A stretch of 64,000 nt of DNA from DASRDR01 sp963765195 (GTDB lineage Bacteria; Methylomirabilota; Methylomirabilia; Rokubacteriales; DASRDR01), in NCBI GenBank assembly GCA_963765195.1, contig CAVXVV010000043.1, positions 1 through 64,000 on the forward strand. The letters run 5' to 3'. The notes below the pieces were generated by a model. The model did not search any database and was not told the origin of the DNA. It worked only from the letters and a program-made list of their open reading frames with translations. This document shows, piece by piece, positions 1 through 9,589 of this stretch. How positions within the stretch are numbered: position 1 is the first letter of the stretch; the number at the start of each line of letters is the position of its first letter. The position numbers and the translations under genes were made by a program.

Positions 1-63
1 ATGGGTCGGGTCTGAGAGATACAAGGCGGGCTCCGGCGAGGGTCTCGCGTGTGGGCTGCGGGG

Positions 64-1661
64 CTAGCCTTGCGCGGCGCCCCCGAGGCGGCGGCGGGTG
101 AGCGTGAGGACGACCGTCACCAGCTCCGCCGGGTCGAGTGGCTTGGCGACGTACGTGTCGAAGCCGGCCTGAAGGGCCCGGACCCGCACGTCCCCGCGCG
201 CGTGCGCGGTCAGCGCGATCGCCGGTATGCGCCGCAGCGCTGGTAGCTTCCGTATCTGCCGGATGAGGGCGTGTCCGTCCATCCCGGGCATGGCGAGATC
301 GCTGATGAGGATGTCTGGAGCCTCGCGCTTCATCGCTGCCAGGGCCTCGGGCGCAGACCCGGCGGTCGTGACCCGGGCGCCGCACTGCTCGAGCAGGATC
401 TGGACCAGCTTCCTGCCGTCCTCGTCATCGTCGACCAGGAGGACGTGGATCCCGTCGCACCGGCCGAGGTCCGTCGACACGATCTCCCCCGGCTCGAGCA
501 CCGGTCCCTGGATCGCGCTCGGCCGGAGGGTCACGGCCATCGTGGTGCCGCGTCCCTCGCCCGGGCTCGCCGCCTCGACGCGACCTCCATGCATCTCGAC
601 GAGCTGCTTCGCGATGGCCAGGCCGAGCCCGAGCCCTCCGTGGGACCGGGTGATCGAGCTGTCTGCCTGGCGGAAGCGCTCGAAGATGACGGGGAGGACG
701 TCCGGGCGGATGCCGATGCCGGTATCGGACACCCGGACCACCGCGCGGTCGGCCGCTAACTCCAAGGTCACGTCGACGCGGCCTCCGGCCGCGGTGAACT
801 TGACGGCGTTGGAGAGGAGGTTCCAGAAGACCTGCTGAAGCCGCTCGGGATCGCCGCGCATCGATCCGGCCGCCGGCGTGAAGCGGGTGCCGAGCTGGAT
901 GCCCTTGGCGTCCGCGGCGGGACGAACGCTGTCGAGGGCCGCGGTCAGGAGGGCTTCCAGGTCCACCGGACGGATATCGAGGCGCAGCTTGCCGCTGAGA
1001 ATGGCCGAGACGTCGAGGAGATCCTCGATCAGGCGCGCCTGCTGCTTGGCGTTGCGCGTGATCGTGTCGACGGCGCGGTCGATCATCTCGGGGTCCCGCC
1101 GCGCCGTGCTGAGCACGTGGGTCCAGCCCAGGATGGCGTTCAAAGGGGTCCTGAGCTCGTGGGACAGGGTCGCCAGGAAGTCGTCCTTCGCACGGTTGGC
1201 TCGCTCGGCGTCCGCCTGGGCCCGCTGCGCGCGCGCCAGGAGTCCTCGCGCTCCTGCTCGATCCGCCGCCGCTCGGTGATGTCGCGCGCGATCTTGGACG
1301 CGCCGACGATCCGTCCCGAGCCGTCGCGGACGGGCGAGACGGTGATCGAGACGTCCACGAGGCTCCCGTCCTTCCGCTGCCGGACAGTCTCGAAGTGGTC
1401 GACCCGCTCGCCGCGCCGGAGGCGGGCGAGCACGTCTTGCTCCTCGCTCCACCGATTCTGGGGGATGATCAGCGTGATGTGCTTGCCGACTGCCTCGTCC
1501 GCGGTCCAGCCGAACAAGCGCTCGGCGGCACGGTTCCAGCTCTGGATGATGCCGTCGAGGGTCTTGCTGACGATGACGTCGTCGGACGAGTCAACAATCG
1601 CGGCCAGCTGGGCCCGGTAGGTCGCGGCCTCGTCGTCGCGCCCAAGGGAGAAATCAGCCAT
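64..1661 (-). pseudogene. Hybrid sensor histidine kinase, copy 1 (one frameshift)
   Basis: This is copy 1 of the hybrid kinase at 6957-8555, with the same order: PAS, HisKA (SHELRTP), HATPase and a C-terminal receiver. Compared with copy 2 it lacks one base between 1242 and 1243 (aggagtcc against aggagctcc). The deletion shifts the frame in the linker between PAS and HisKA, so no single frame covers the protein. The ATG is at 1659-1661 on the minus strand and the stop at 64-66. Everything on either side of the deletion still reads as conserved protein, so this is either a very young pseudogene or a consensus error. Confidence 0.85.
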
Positions 1662-1742
1662 CACGATCGATTATGGCACGGTCCGGGGAGCGCCCCGGCG
1701 CGCCGCTTTCTTCCTCGATCGCGGGGCCGTATCCTCACATCC

Positions 1743-2630
1743 GTGCGCGTCCACCTGGTCGATGGCACCTACGAGCTGTTCCGCTACTTCCTGTCCCCGG
1801 CCGCCCAGTTCGACCGGAAGGGGCCGGAGGAGCTCCGAGCGGTCCGCGGCGTCGTCGGGTCCGTCCTGGGAATGCTCGAAGGCGGCGCGACCCACCTCGG
1901 CGTGGCCACCGACCACATCATCGAGTCGTTCCGGAACCCGCTCTGGGCGGACTACAAGACGGGCGAGGGCATCGACCCGGTGCTCTACGCCCAGTTCGAG
2001 CCGCTGGAGGACGCGCTCCGCGCCCTCGGGGTGGTCGTCTGGGCCATGGTCGAGTTCGAGGCCGACGATGCGCTGTGCGCGGCGGCCGAGATGGCCGCGG
2101 CCGACGCGCGGGTCGAGCAGGTGATCGTGTGCACGCCGGACAAGGATCTGGCGCAGTGCGTGCGCGGCGATCGGATCGTCCAGCTCGATCGCCGCACCAG
2201 CGAGCATCGCGACGAGGCGGCGGTGCGCGCCAAGTTCGGCGTCGATCCCGGGTCGATTCCGGACTGGCTCGCGCTCGTCGGCGACAGCGCCGACGGTTAT
2301 CCGGGCCTGGCGGGGTGGGGGAAGGCGTCCGCGGCGGCGGTGCTCGCGCGCTACGGGCACCTCGAGCAGATCCCCGAGCGAGCGTCCGACTGGGCCGTGC
2401 CGGTGCGCGGCGCGGCGCGCCTGGCCGCGACGCTCAGCGAGCAACGCGAGCGCGCGCTCCTGTTCCGGCAGCTGGCGACGCTGCGGGCCGACGTCCCGCT
2501 CGGCGTGGACGTGGACGCGCTGCGCTGGACCGGCCCGCGCCCAGAGCTCCTGGTCTGGTCGGAGAGACTCGGCGCGCCGCAGCTTCGCGAGCGCGCCGCC
2601 GCCCTGGCGACCTCGCGTGCCCGTGGCTGA
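1743..2630 (+). CDS. 5'-3' exonuclease/FEN-like nuclease, copy 1
   Basis: A 295-residue protein resembling the 5'-3' exonuclease domain of DNA polymerase I and stand-alone FEN-like nucleases. The N-terminal PIN-like part has acidic motifs (FEADDALCAAA near residues 101-111 and TPDKDLAQCV near 130-140). A helix-3-turn-helix DNA-binding motif follows (GDSADGYPGLAGWGKAS). Such enzymes cut 5' flaps or RNA primers during repair and replication. The GTG start at 1743 puts the VHLVDGTYELFR strand at the N-terminus. It differs from copy 2 at only a few residues (for example GLAGWG against GLPGWG). Unlike its neighbours, this gene is intact in both copies. Confidence 0.8.
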   Translation: MRVHLVDGTYELFRYFLSPAAQFDRKGPEELRAVRGVVGSVLGMLEGGATHLGVATDHIIESFRNPLWADYKTGEGIDPVLYAQFEPLEDALRALGVVVWAMVEFEADDALCAAAEMAAADARVEQVIVCTPDKDLAQCVRGDRIVQLDRRTSEHRDEAAVRAKFGVDPGSIPDWLALVGDSADGYPGLAGWGKASAAAVLARYGHLEQIPERASDWAVPVRGAARLAATLSEQRERALLFRQLATLRADVPLGVDVDALRWTGPRPELLVWSERLGAPQLRERAAALATSRARG

Positions 2631-2694
2631 CCTGACCGGTCACGCGCTGCGGACCCGGGGTCACCGGACTCCCGTCGGGGCACGGTCGTAGACG

Positions 2695-2982
2695 ATGGCG
2701 CTTGACGACGAGCGCTGCTGCTTCTGCCGGCGGCCCGTGGGGGTCCGGGAGTGGACCGCCCGCCCGGGCTGGCTCGAGATCGAATGTCCCGTCTGCCGCC
2801 TCTACCGGGTTGAGCGGCAGTTCTGGGTCACCTCGCACTTCAAGAAGGCGAGGCAGCCGGTGCTCTACCGCCGCCTGGCGCGATGGCTCGAGGAGCCACG
2901 AGAGGGAACCGATCCGCCGGAGATCCCGTTCGAGGGCTGGGAGACGCTGGCGGCCGAGCTCCCGCCGCCGCGCCAGGCGTGA
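2695..2982 (+). CDS. Small zinc-ribbon-like hypothetical protein, copy 1
   Basis: A 95-residue protein that I cannot assign to a named family. Two cysteine pairs, CCFC near residue 8 and CPVC near residue 31, could form a zinc ribbon. The rest is basic, amphipathic and rich in Trp and Arg. It starts with ATG 64 bases after the exonuclease gene and is conserved almost unchanged in copy 2 (one Ser/Ala difference). That supports a real coding gene. A nucleic-acid or protein-binding role next to the nuclease is only a guess. Confidence 0.6.
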   Translation: MALDDERCCFCRRPVGVREWTARPGWLEIECPVCRLYRVERQFWVTSHFKKARQPVLYRRLARWLEEPREGTDPPEIPFEGWETLAAELPPPRQA

Positions 2983-3298
2983 GCGACTGCCCGGGCGTCG
3001 AGCGGGCTGCCATGGCCGGTGATCGCGGAGCATGGCGTCGAGCACGGTCAGGACGCTTATGAGGCCGACGCGGAGAACGGAATCAAGGGTCGCGGCCTGG
3101 CCGCGGGCCGCCTCTCTGGGGCCGCGTGGTCTCCGGACAGTAGCCGACGAGCGCCACCGTCGCGGCACGACTGGGCATCCGGGCTGGCTGAGCTTCCTTG
3201 ACGCTCCCCGCGCGGGCGGCGCAGGATTGGGGTCGCGTGAAGCGGTCGAGCGGAACGCTCGCCGGCCCTCGCGCCATCGACGCCCAAAGGAGAGCCCA
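2983..3298. other. Non-coding gap with a block that differs from copy 2
   Basis: These 316 bases hold no convincing gene. The first 50 and last 110 or so match copy 2 closely, but the middle (about 3020-3170) does not align with the equivalent part of 9878-10162, and copy 2 is 33 bases shorter overall. The final bases carry a good ribosome-binding site (aaggagag, 3287-3294) for the AphD-like gene at 3299. No clear promoter or terminator was seen. Confidence 0.6.
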
Positions 3299-3867
3299 GT
3301 GGCCTGGATCCGAGAGTTCAGCCCGGAGAACGACCCAGTGGTCCGGGAGATACATACCGCCTGGCACGAGAAGCGGGGCTACGTGCCCAACATCCTGCGC
3401 GTCTTCTCCCTCAAGCCGGCCCTCATGCGCGCCTTCGACGATTTCTCGCGGGTCGTGACCTTCGGGGGCACCAGCCTCGGGCGCCGTCGTGAGGAGCTCA
3501 TCTCGTTCTACGTCTCGAGCCTGGTCGACTGTCGTTACTGAACGACCGCCCACGGAGCGTTGCTCCGTGAAGCGGCCGGTGGCGACGGCGAGCTCGTGCG
3601 GCAGCTGCGCGACGATCGGGAGGCCGTCCCCCTGGATGCGGGCGACCGCGCGCTGCTCGACTTCGTGACGAAGCTGACGTTCAGCCAGCAGTCGATGGAG
3701 CCCCGGGACCTGGACGCGCTGCGGGCACAGGGCTTCGCGGACCTCCAGGTGCTCGAGATCGCCACGCTCGCCGGGTTCTTCAATTTCATCACGCGCGTCG
3801 CCGACGCCCGGGCGTCGAGTCGAACCCGGAGCGCAAGGAGTGGGAGGCGTTCCTGTTCCGGGACTGA
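3299..3867 (+). pseudogene. AhpD-like (CMD family) selenoprotein gene, copy 1, frameshifted near the end
   Basis: This is copy 1 of the probable selenoprotein described at 10163-10732. It has the same GTG start and the same in-frame TGA at codon 81 (3539-3541) in the motif Cys-Arg-Tyr-TGA. The frame then continues through TTAHGALLREA. Compared with copy 2, one base is missing at about 3809-3810 (gacgcccggg against gacgccctggg), which spoils the last 23 or so residues. The redox motif, the hairpin after the TGA and the core of the domain are unaffected. Retention of the TGA in two diverged copies argues against a chance nonsense mutation. Confidence 0.75.
3539..3569 (+). promoter_or_regulatory. 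Candidate bacterial SECIS element, copy 1
   Basis: The in-frame TGA (3539-3541) is followed by a perfect hairpin: cacggagc (3551-3558), loop gtt (3559-3561), gctccgtg (3562-3569). The loop starts with G and lies 17 bases after the TGA. It is identical in copy 2, where the reasoning is given. Confidence 0.7.
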
Positions 3868-3876
3868 GCCGCTCGG

Positions 3877-5183
3877 TCAGCCTCGCGTGATGCGGGCGCC
3901 GAGGGCGCGCAGGCGCTCGTCGATGCGCTCGTAGCCGCGGTCGATCTGGTGCGCGTTGCGGATGACCGACGTGCCCCGCGCGCAGAGGGCCGCGGCCAGG
4001 AGCGCCATGCCCGCGCGGATGTCCGGGGAGACCATCGCGGCGCCGTGAAGTCGGCTGGGCCCGGCGACGACCGCGCGGTGCGGGTCGCAGAGGACCACGC
4101 GCGCGCCCATGTCGATCAGCCGGTCCACGAAGAAGAGCCGGCTCTCGAAGAGCTTCTCGTGGATGAGCACCGTTCCGGCGCACTGCGTGGCCAGGACGAG
4201 CGCGGTGGGCGTGAGGTCGGCCGGGAAGCCGGGCCACGGCGCGTCGTCGACCGTCGGGATGGCGCCGCCGAAATCGTCGCACACGGTGAGGCGCTGCCGG
4301 GCGGGCACGACGAGCGTGGAGCCCTCGACGTCGTCTCGAGCCGAGCCGCGCGAAGACCAGTCGGATCATCCGCAGGTGGTCCGGCACCACGTCGAGGATG
4401 CGCAGCTCGCCGCCGGTCATGGCGGCCAGCGCGACGAGGGAGCCGATCTCGATGTGGTCGGGGCCGATGCGGTGCGTGGCGGGACCGAGCTCCTCCACGC
4501 CCTCGATCTCGAGCGCGTTCGTTCCGATGCCCTGGATCCTGCGCGCCCATCGCGTTCAGCGCGTGGCAGAGGCCCTGGACGTGCGGCTCGCAGGCCGCGT
4601 TGAGGAGGCGCGTCTTCCCGTGGGCGAGCACCGCGGCCATCACCGCGTTCTCGGTCGCGGTCACGCTCGCCTCGTCGAGGAAGACCTCGGCGCCCTTGAA
4701 GCGGCCCGGCAGGATCAGCCGGTAGTCGTCGTCGCGCAGCTCGATCTCGGCGCCGAGCTGGCGCAGCGCGAGCACGTGCGTGTCGATCCGGCGCCGGCCG
4801 ATCTGGTCCCCGCCCGGGCGGGGGAGCACGGCTTCGCCGCGGCGGGCCAGGAGCGGGGCCGCGAGCAGGAACGAGCCGCGGATGCGCGACGCGAGCGCGG
4901 GATCCGGCGCGCCGCTCGCGAGGCCCGACGCATCGATGCGCACCGCGCTGTCGCCGACGCGCGCGACGTCCGCGCCGAGGCGACGCACGGCTTCCAGCAG
5001 TGTCTCGACGTCCCCGATCCGGGGCAGGTTCTCGAGGACGACCGGGCCCGACACGAGCAGCGAGGCGGCGATGACGGGCAGCGCCTCGTTCTTGTTGCCG
5101 GCGGGCCGGATCTCCCCCTGGATGGGCCGTCCGCCTTCGACCGTGAACTGATCGCCGGGAACCGGCTCGACGAATATGGGCAT
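3877..5183 (-). pseudogene. murA: UDP-GlcNAc 1-carboxyvinyltransferase (MurA), copy 1, three frameshifts
   Basis: Copy 1 of the murA gene that is intact at 10742-12049. Three single-base indels are visible against copy 2: a missing base near 4328 (tcgacgtcg against tcgatcgtcg), a missing base near 4349 (gagccgagc against gagcccgagc) and an extra base near 4541 (ctgcgcgcc against ctgccgcc). The N-terminal half from 5183 down to about 4545 is still readable, including the GGDQIG motif with Asp where most MurA enzymes have the catalytic Cys. Either the copy is dead or the consensus is poor here. Confidence 0.85.
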
Positions 5184-5367
5184 GGGTCCATGCTACCTGC
5201 AGAACGCGTCCGGGACCGTCAACAACTTGCTGGCGGGCGGGCGGGGGACCGCCGGAGCATCCGTTCGGCTGGTACGCCCGGCGGGCTTCCTGATAGGGTC
5301 GAATGAGAGGTCCCGTCCGCGACCTGGGCGCGGGAGGGCCACCGACGACCGGAGGGGAGAGACCTCC

Positions 5368-5421
5368 ATGAGACTACCGAGGGGCGCGCCGCTCGTCCGC
5401 CGAGGCGGTCGATCCCGATGA
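5368..5421 (+). CDS. Possible 17-residue arginine-rich leader peptide, copy 1
   Basis: A short reading frame with a strong upstream purine run (ggaggggag) that ends in an ATGA overlap with the start of the membrane protein. The peptide is rich in Arg, Gly and Pro. Its start, stop and overlap are the same in copy 2, with one Leu/Pro difference. A gg agg/cctcc pairing just before the ATG could mask the ribosome-binding site. Translation coupling of the membrane gene is inferred; it may also be just a fortuitous frame. Confidence 0.3.
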   Translation: MRLPRGAPLVRRGGRSR

Positions 5422-5762
5422 CGGGAACGAGACGCTACCGGTTCACGCTGTTCTGGGCCTCGGTCCTGGTGGGGCTCGGCGTCGGCGTGATGGCGCTCGG
5501 CGTCGTGACCGCGGGCCTCATCGTGTTCCTGCCGAAAGGCATCCCCATTCCCTACGGGCGCCCCCCGCTGCTGGTCGCGGCCGTCGCGCTGGTCGCCGGC
5601 TTTGTCGTGGGCGCGCCGCTGGTCATGATCGGCCAGCTGGTCCAGGTGTTCCTCGACCAGCGCCGGCTCCTGGCGAGCGTCCAGCGGAGCCTCCGCCGGT
5701 GGGAGGACGAGCGGGAGGCCGATCGGAACCACCCCATGCGGGGGCCGGTTCGCCCGTCCTAG
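5418..5762 (+). CDS. Small two-helix membrane protein, copy 1
   Basis: A 114-residue protein with two hydrophobic segments (about residues 11-38 and 51-77) joined by a short Pro/Gly loop. Its C-terminal tail is charged and rich in Arg (QRRLLASVQRSLRRWEDER). No named family was recognised. It is transcribed away from murA and precedes the Cache-domain sensor. The ATG at 5418 overlaps the stop of the short leader frame. It is nearly identical to copy 2, with Lys/Arg at residue 40 the only visible change, so it is probably a real conserved protein. Confidence 0.6.
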   Translation: MTGTRRYRFTLFWASVLVGLGVGVMALGVVTAGLIVFLPKGIPIPYGRPPLLVAAVALVAGFVVGAPLVMIGQLVQVFLDQRRLLASVQRSLRRWEDEREADRNHPMRGPVRPS

Positions 5763-6034
5763 CGGAGGGGGCACCCCTCGGGGGCGGCCCTGGCGGTCCA
5801 GGGGTCCCTCAGGGGCTGTCCCACCTCCGGGTTTCGCGGGGGCGGGGCTCCAGCGTGGCCCGTCCCGGGACCGGGCTGGCGGCCCCTGTGCCTCGACTCC
5901 GCCCCGGACCGTCGTCCAGGGGCCTCGGGATGCCTTCCAGGCCACGCCGGATGGGCTTCCGTGCTAGGCTGTCGCCTATGATTCCGCGCGGTTCCGCGCC
6001 GTGGTGGCTTTCGTGGGAGTTCCGGGGTCTGACG

Positions 6035-6894
6035 ATGGCGGGCCCGAGCGCGTCCCCGGCCAAAGGAAAGGCGCAGGAGAGCGGTGGCACGCTCAAGCGG
6101 GCGTTCGCCGTCGCGGCGGCGCTGACCGCGATTCCCTTCCTGCTCCTGATCGCCTACCTGGTCTGGGGACACATCAGCCGAGAGCACAGCCGGATCGAGC
6201 GCGAGGCGTTCGCCCAGGCGAGCCTCCTGAGCGCCCAGGTCGAGAAGCATCTCGGGGCACGAATCGAAGCCCTGGCCAGTGCGGCGACCCTGCTCGGAGC
6301 GAGCGGGGGAAGTCCCGCCGCGGCCGCGGCTCAAGGACGCCGGTTGAGGCAGGCGTTCCCGGACGTCGACCGGGTGGTTCTGTTCGACGAACTCGGCGTC
6401 GCGGTCGCCGCGGTGCCGTCCCTCGGCGAGGGCAAGCGCCTGGCCGTCGGGGATCAGGAGGGGTTCAAGCGGGCGGCCACGTCCACGGATCCGTTCGTGG
6501 GCACCCCGTCGCGGGCCGGTCCGGAAGTCGTCGTGGGATCTTACACGCCGGTCCGGACGAAGCAGGGGCAGCTCGCGGGGTGCTGGCGCTGGACCTCCTC
6601 CTGAAGCGCATCCAGGATCTCCTCGTCGTGCGGAACCTCGCGTCCGGCAGCGCGGCCGCTCTCGTCACGGACCGCGGGATCGTCGTCGCACGGCAGCCAG
6701 CGCTCTTCCTCATGTCGAGCGTCGCCAGCCTCGCTGGCTACGGTGAGCTCCTCTCGGGGGGCGGCACCGGCGAGGCGGTGTTCGAGGACGGTGAGTCGCG
6801 AATCGCCGGGGCCGTCCGGATCCATCCTCAGGGGTGGACGCTGGTGGTGGGTGTCCCGTCGGCCGAGGTCACGCGCGAGAGCCGGAACCACTGA
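6035..6894 (+). pseudogene. Cache-domain sensor, copy 1, truncated at the duplication junction
   Basis: This is the 5' third of the sensor found whole at 12908-15398: an N-terminal membrane helix (LTAIPFLLLIAYLVWGHI) and most of the periplasmic Cache-type sensing domain. Compared with copy 2, one base is missing near 6573 (cagctcgcgggg against cagctgcgcgggg), which breaks the frame. The gene then stops at the junction with copy 2, so the second membrane helix, HAMP, GAF and kinase-like parts are absent. It would not encode a working sensor. Confidence 0.85.
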
Positions 6895-6956
6895 TGGGTC
6901 GGGTCTGAGAGATACAAGGCGGGCTCCGGCGAGGGTCTCGCGTGTGGGCTGCGGGG

Positions 6957-8555
6957 CTAGCCTTGCGCGGCGCCCCCGAGGCCGCGGCGGGTGAGCGTGA
7001 TGACGACCGTCACCAGCTCCGCCGGGTCGAGTGGCTTGGCGACGTACGTGTCGAAGCCGGCCTGAAGGGCCCGGACCCGCACGTCCCCGCGCGCGTGCGC
7101 GGTCAGCGCGATCGCCGGTATGCGCCGCAGCGCGGGTAGCTTCCGGATCTGCCGGATGAGGGCGTGTCCGTCCATCCCGGGCATGGCGAGATCGCTGATG
7201 AGGATGTCTGGAGCCTCGCGCTTCATCGCTGCCAGGGCCTCGGGCGCGGACCCGGCGGTCGTGACACGGGCGCCGCACTGCTCGAGCAGGATCTGGACCA
7301 GCTTCCTGCCGTCCTCGTCATCGTCGACCAGGAGGACGTGGATCCCGTCGCACCGGCCGAGGTCGGTCGGCACGATCTCCTCCGGCTCGAGCACCGGTCC
7401 TTGAATCGCGCTCGGCCGGAGGATCACGGTCATCGTGGTGCCGCGTCCCTCGCCCGGGCTCGCCGCCTCGACGCGACCTCCATGCATCTCGACGAGCTGC
7501 TTCGCGATGGCCAGGCCGAGCCCGAGCCCTCCGTGGGACCGGGTGATCGAGCTGTCCGCCTGGCGGAAGCGCTCGAAGATGACGGGGAGGACGTCCGGGC
7601 GGATGCCGATGCCGGTGTCGGACACCCGGACCACCGCGCGGTCGGCCGCGAACTCCAAGGTCACGTCGACGCGGCCTCCGGTCGCGGTGAACTTGACGGC
7701 GTTGGAGAGGAGGTTCCAGAAGACCTGCTGAAGCCGCTCGGGATCGCCGCGCATCGATCCGGCCGCTGGCGTGAAGCGGGTGCCGAGCTGGATGCCCTTG
7801 GCGTCCGCGGAGGGACGAACGCTGTCGAGGGCCGCGGTCAGGAGGGCTTCCAGGTCCACCGGACGGATATCGAGGCGCAGCTTGCCGCTGAGAATGGCCG
7901 AGACGTCGAGGAGATCCTCGATCAGGCGCGCCTGCTGCTTGGCGTTGCGCGTGATCGTGTCGACGGCGCGGTCGATCATGTCGGAGTCCCGCCGCGCGGT
8001 GCTGAGCACGTGGGTCCAGCCCAGGATGGCGTTCAAAGGGGTCCTGAGCTCGTGGGACAGGGTCGCCAGGAAGTCGTCCTTCGCACGGTTGGCTCGCTCG
8101 GCGTCCGCCCGGGCCCGCTGCGCGCGCGCCAGGAGCTCCTCGCGCTCCTGCTCGATCCGCCGCCGCTCGGTGATGTCGCGCGCGATCTTGGACGCGCCCA
8201 CGATCCGTCCCGAGCCGTCGCGGACGGGCGAGACGGTGATCGAGACGTCCACGAGGCTCCCGTCCTTCCGCTGCCGGACTGTCTCGAAGTGGTCGACCCG
8301 CTCGCCGCGCCGGAGGCGGGCGAGCACGTCATCCTCCTCGCTCCACCGATTCTGGGGGATGATCAGCGTGATGTGCTTGCCGACCGCCTCGTCCGCGGTC
8401 CAGCCGAACAAGCTCTCGGCGGCACGGTTCCAGCTCTTGATGATGCCGTCGAGGGTCTTGCTGACGATGACGTCGTCGGACGAGTCGACAATCGCGGCCA
8501 GCTGGGCCCGGTAGGTCGCGGCCTCGTCGTCGCGCCCAAGGGAGAAATCAGCCAT
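6957..8555 (-). CDS. Hybrid sensor histidine kinase (PAS-HisKA-HATPase-REC), copy 2
   Basis: A 532-residue cytoplasmic hybrid kinase with no membrane segment. Domains in order: PAS (about 17-125), a HisKA dimerisation domain with the phospho-accepting His168 in SHELRTP, a HATPase domain with N-box NLLSNAVKFT (281-290), G1 DTGIG and G2 GGLGLGL, and a C-terminal receiver with VDDDED and the acceptor Asp455 in ISDLAMPG. It would sense a signal through PAS, autophosphorylate, and pass the phosphate to its own receiver. An ATG at 8553-8555 (MADFSLGRDD) is preferred to upstream in-frame starts because both copies keep it. No partner regulator is adjacent; the exonuclease gene is divergent. Confidence 0.87.
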   Translation of the reverse strand: MADFSLGRDDEAATYRAQLAAIVDSSDDVIVSKTLDGIIKSWNRAAESLFGWTADEAVGKHITLIIPQNRWSEEDDVLARLRRGERVDHFETVRQRKDGSLVDVSITVSPVRDGSGRIVGASKIARDITERRRIEQEREELLARAQRARADAERANRAKDDFLATLSHELRTPLNAILGWTHVLSTARRDSDMIDRAVDTITRNAKQQARLIEDLLDVSAILSGKLRLDIRPVDLEALLTAALDSVRPSADAKGIQLGTRFTPAAGSMRGDPERLQQVFWNLLSNAVKFTATGGRVDVTLEFAADRAVVRVSDTGIGIRPDVLPVIFERFRQADSSITRSHGGLGLGLAIAKQLVEMHGGRVEAASPGEGRGTTMTVILRPSAIQGPVLEPEEIVPTDLGRCDGIHVLLVDDDEDGRKLVQILLEQCGARVTTAGSAPEALAAMKREAPDILISDLAMPGMDGHALIRQIRKLPALRRIPAIALTAHARGDVRVRALQAGFDTYVAKPLDPAELVTVVITLTRRGLGGAAQG

Positions 8556-8637
8556 CACGCATCGATTATGGCACGGTCCGGGGAGCGCCCCGGCGCGCCG
8601 CTTTCTTCCTCGATCGCGGGGCCGTATCCTCACATCC

Positions 8638-9525
8638 GTGCGCGTCCACCTGGTCGATGGCACCTACGAGCTGTTCCGCTACTTCCTGTCCCCGGCCGCC
8701 CAGTTCGACCGGAAGGGGCCGGAGGAGCTCCGAGCGGTCCGCGGCGTCGTCGGGTCCGTCCTGGGAATGCTCGAAGGCGGCGCGACCCACCTCGGCGTGG
8801 CCACCGACCACGTCATCGAGTCGTTCCGGAACCCGCTCTGGGCGGACTACAAGACGGGCGAGGGCATCGACCCGGTGCTCTACGCCCAGTTCGAGCCGCT
8901 GGAGGACGCGCTCCGCGCCCTCGGGGTGGTCGTCTGGGCCATGGTCGAGTTCGAGGCCGACGACGCGCTGTGCGCGGCGGCCGAGATGGCCGCGGCCGAC
9001 GCGCGGGTCGAGCAGGTGATCGTGTGCACGCCCGACAAGGATCTGGCGCAGTGCGTGCGCGGCGATCGAATCGTCCAGCTCGATCGCCGCACCGGCGAGC
9101 GTCGCGACGAGGCGGCGGTGCGCGCCAAGTTCGGCGTCGATCCCGGGTCGATTCCGGACTGGCTCGCGCTCGTCGGCGACAGCGCCGACGGCTATCCGGG
9201 CCTGCCGGGGTGGGGGAAGGCGTCCGCGGCGGCGGTGCTCGCGCGCTACGGGCACCTCGAGCAGATCCCCGAGCGAGCGTCCGACTGGGCCGTGCCGGTG
9301 CGCGGCGCGGCGCGCCTGGCCGCGACGCTCAGCGAGCAACGCGAGCGCGCGCTCCTGTTCCGGCAGCTGGCGACGCTGCGCGCCGACGTCCCGCTCGGCG
9401 TGGACGTGGACGCGCTGCGCTGGACCGGCCCGCGCCCCGAGCTCCTGGTCTGGTCGGAGAGACTCGGCGCGCCGCAGCTTCGCGAGCGCGCCGCCGCCCT
9501 GGCGACCTCGCGCGCCCGTGGCTGA
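8638..9525 (+). CDS. 5'-3' exonuclease/FEN-like nuclease, copy 2
   Basis: Intact second copy of the 295-residue nuclease at 1743-2630. It has the same acidic PIN-like motifs (FEADDALCAAA, TPDKDLAQCV) and the same helix-3-turn-helix motif (GDSADGYPGLPGWGKAS). Only a few substitutions separate the copies (Ile/Val in the DHVIESF stretch, Ser-Glu-His/Gly-Glu-Arg near residue 157, Ala/Pro in the DNA-binding motif). It lacks polymerase and 3'-5' exonuclease domains, so it is a stand-alone flap or RNA-primer nuclease rather than PolA. It is divergent from the hybrid kinase with a gap of 82 bases. Confidence 0.8.
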   Translation: MRVHLVDGTYELFRYFLSPAAQFDRKGPEELRAVRGVVGSVLGMLEGGATHLGVATDHVIESFRNPLWADYKTGEGIDPVLYAQFEPLEDALRALGVVVWAMVEFEADDALCAAAEMAAADARVEQVIVCTPDKDLAQCVRGDRIVQLDRRTGERRDEAAVRAKFGVDPGSIPDWLALVGDSADGYPGLPGWGKASAAAVLARYGHLEQIPERASDWAVPVRGAARLAATLSEQRERALLFRQLATLRADVPLGVDVDALRWTGPRPELLVWSERLGAPQLRERAAALATSRARG

Positions 9526-9589
9526 CCTGACCGGTCGCGCGCTGCGGACCCGGGGTCACCGGACTCCCGTCGGGGCACGGTCGTAGACG

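Larger units (their letters stand above)
1..6890. repeat. Tandem duplication, copy 1 (about 6.9 kb direct repeat)
   Basis: The sequence from position 1 is repeated from 6894 in the same orientation with the same gene order. Spot comparison of matching lines suggests roughly 97-98% identity, not computed. The shared part ends at 6890 inside a sensor gene, and three bases (ctg) separate it from copy 2. This copy has at least six single-base indels that break genes: one in the hybrid kinase, one in the AhpD-like gene, three in murA and one in the sensor. Because the window starts exactly where copy 2 starts, the true left end of the repeat is not visible. It may be a real duplication or two strain variants joined in assembly. 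Confidence 0.93.

Noticed and set aside
3057..3287. Minus-strand frame in the gap of copy 1, and a minus-strand stretch in copy 2 with hydrophobic residues resembling a transporter tail.
   Set aside because: The two copies do not share the reading, the codons look like GC-rich shadow frames, and no complete domain is visible.
6957..8663. Upstream in-frame start giving a 36-residue longer hybrid kinase.
   Set aside because: The extension overlaps the divergent exonuclease gene and is not readable in the same way in copy 1; MADFSLGRDD is a better start.
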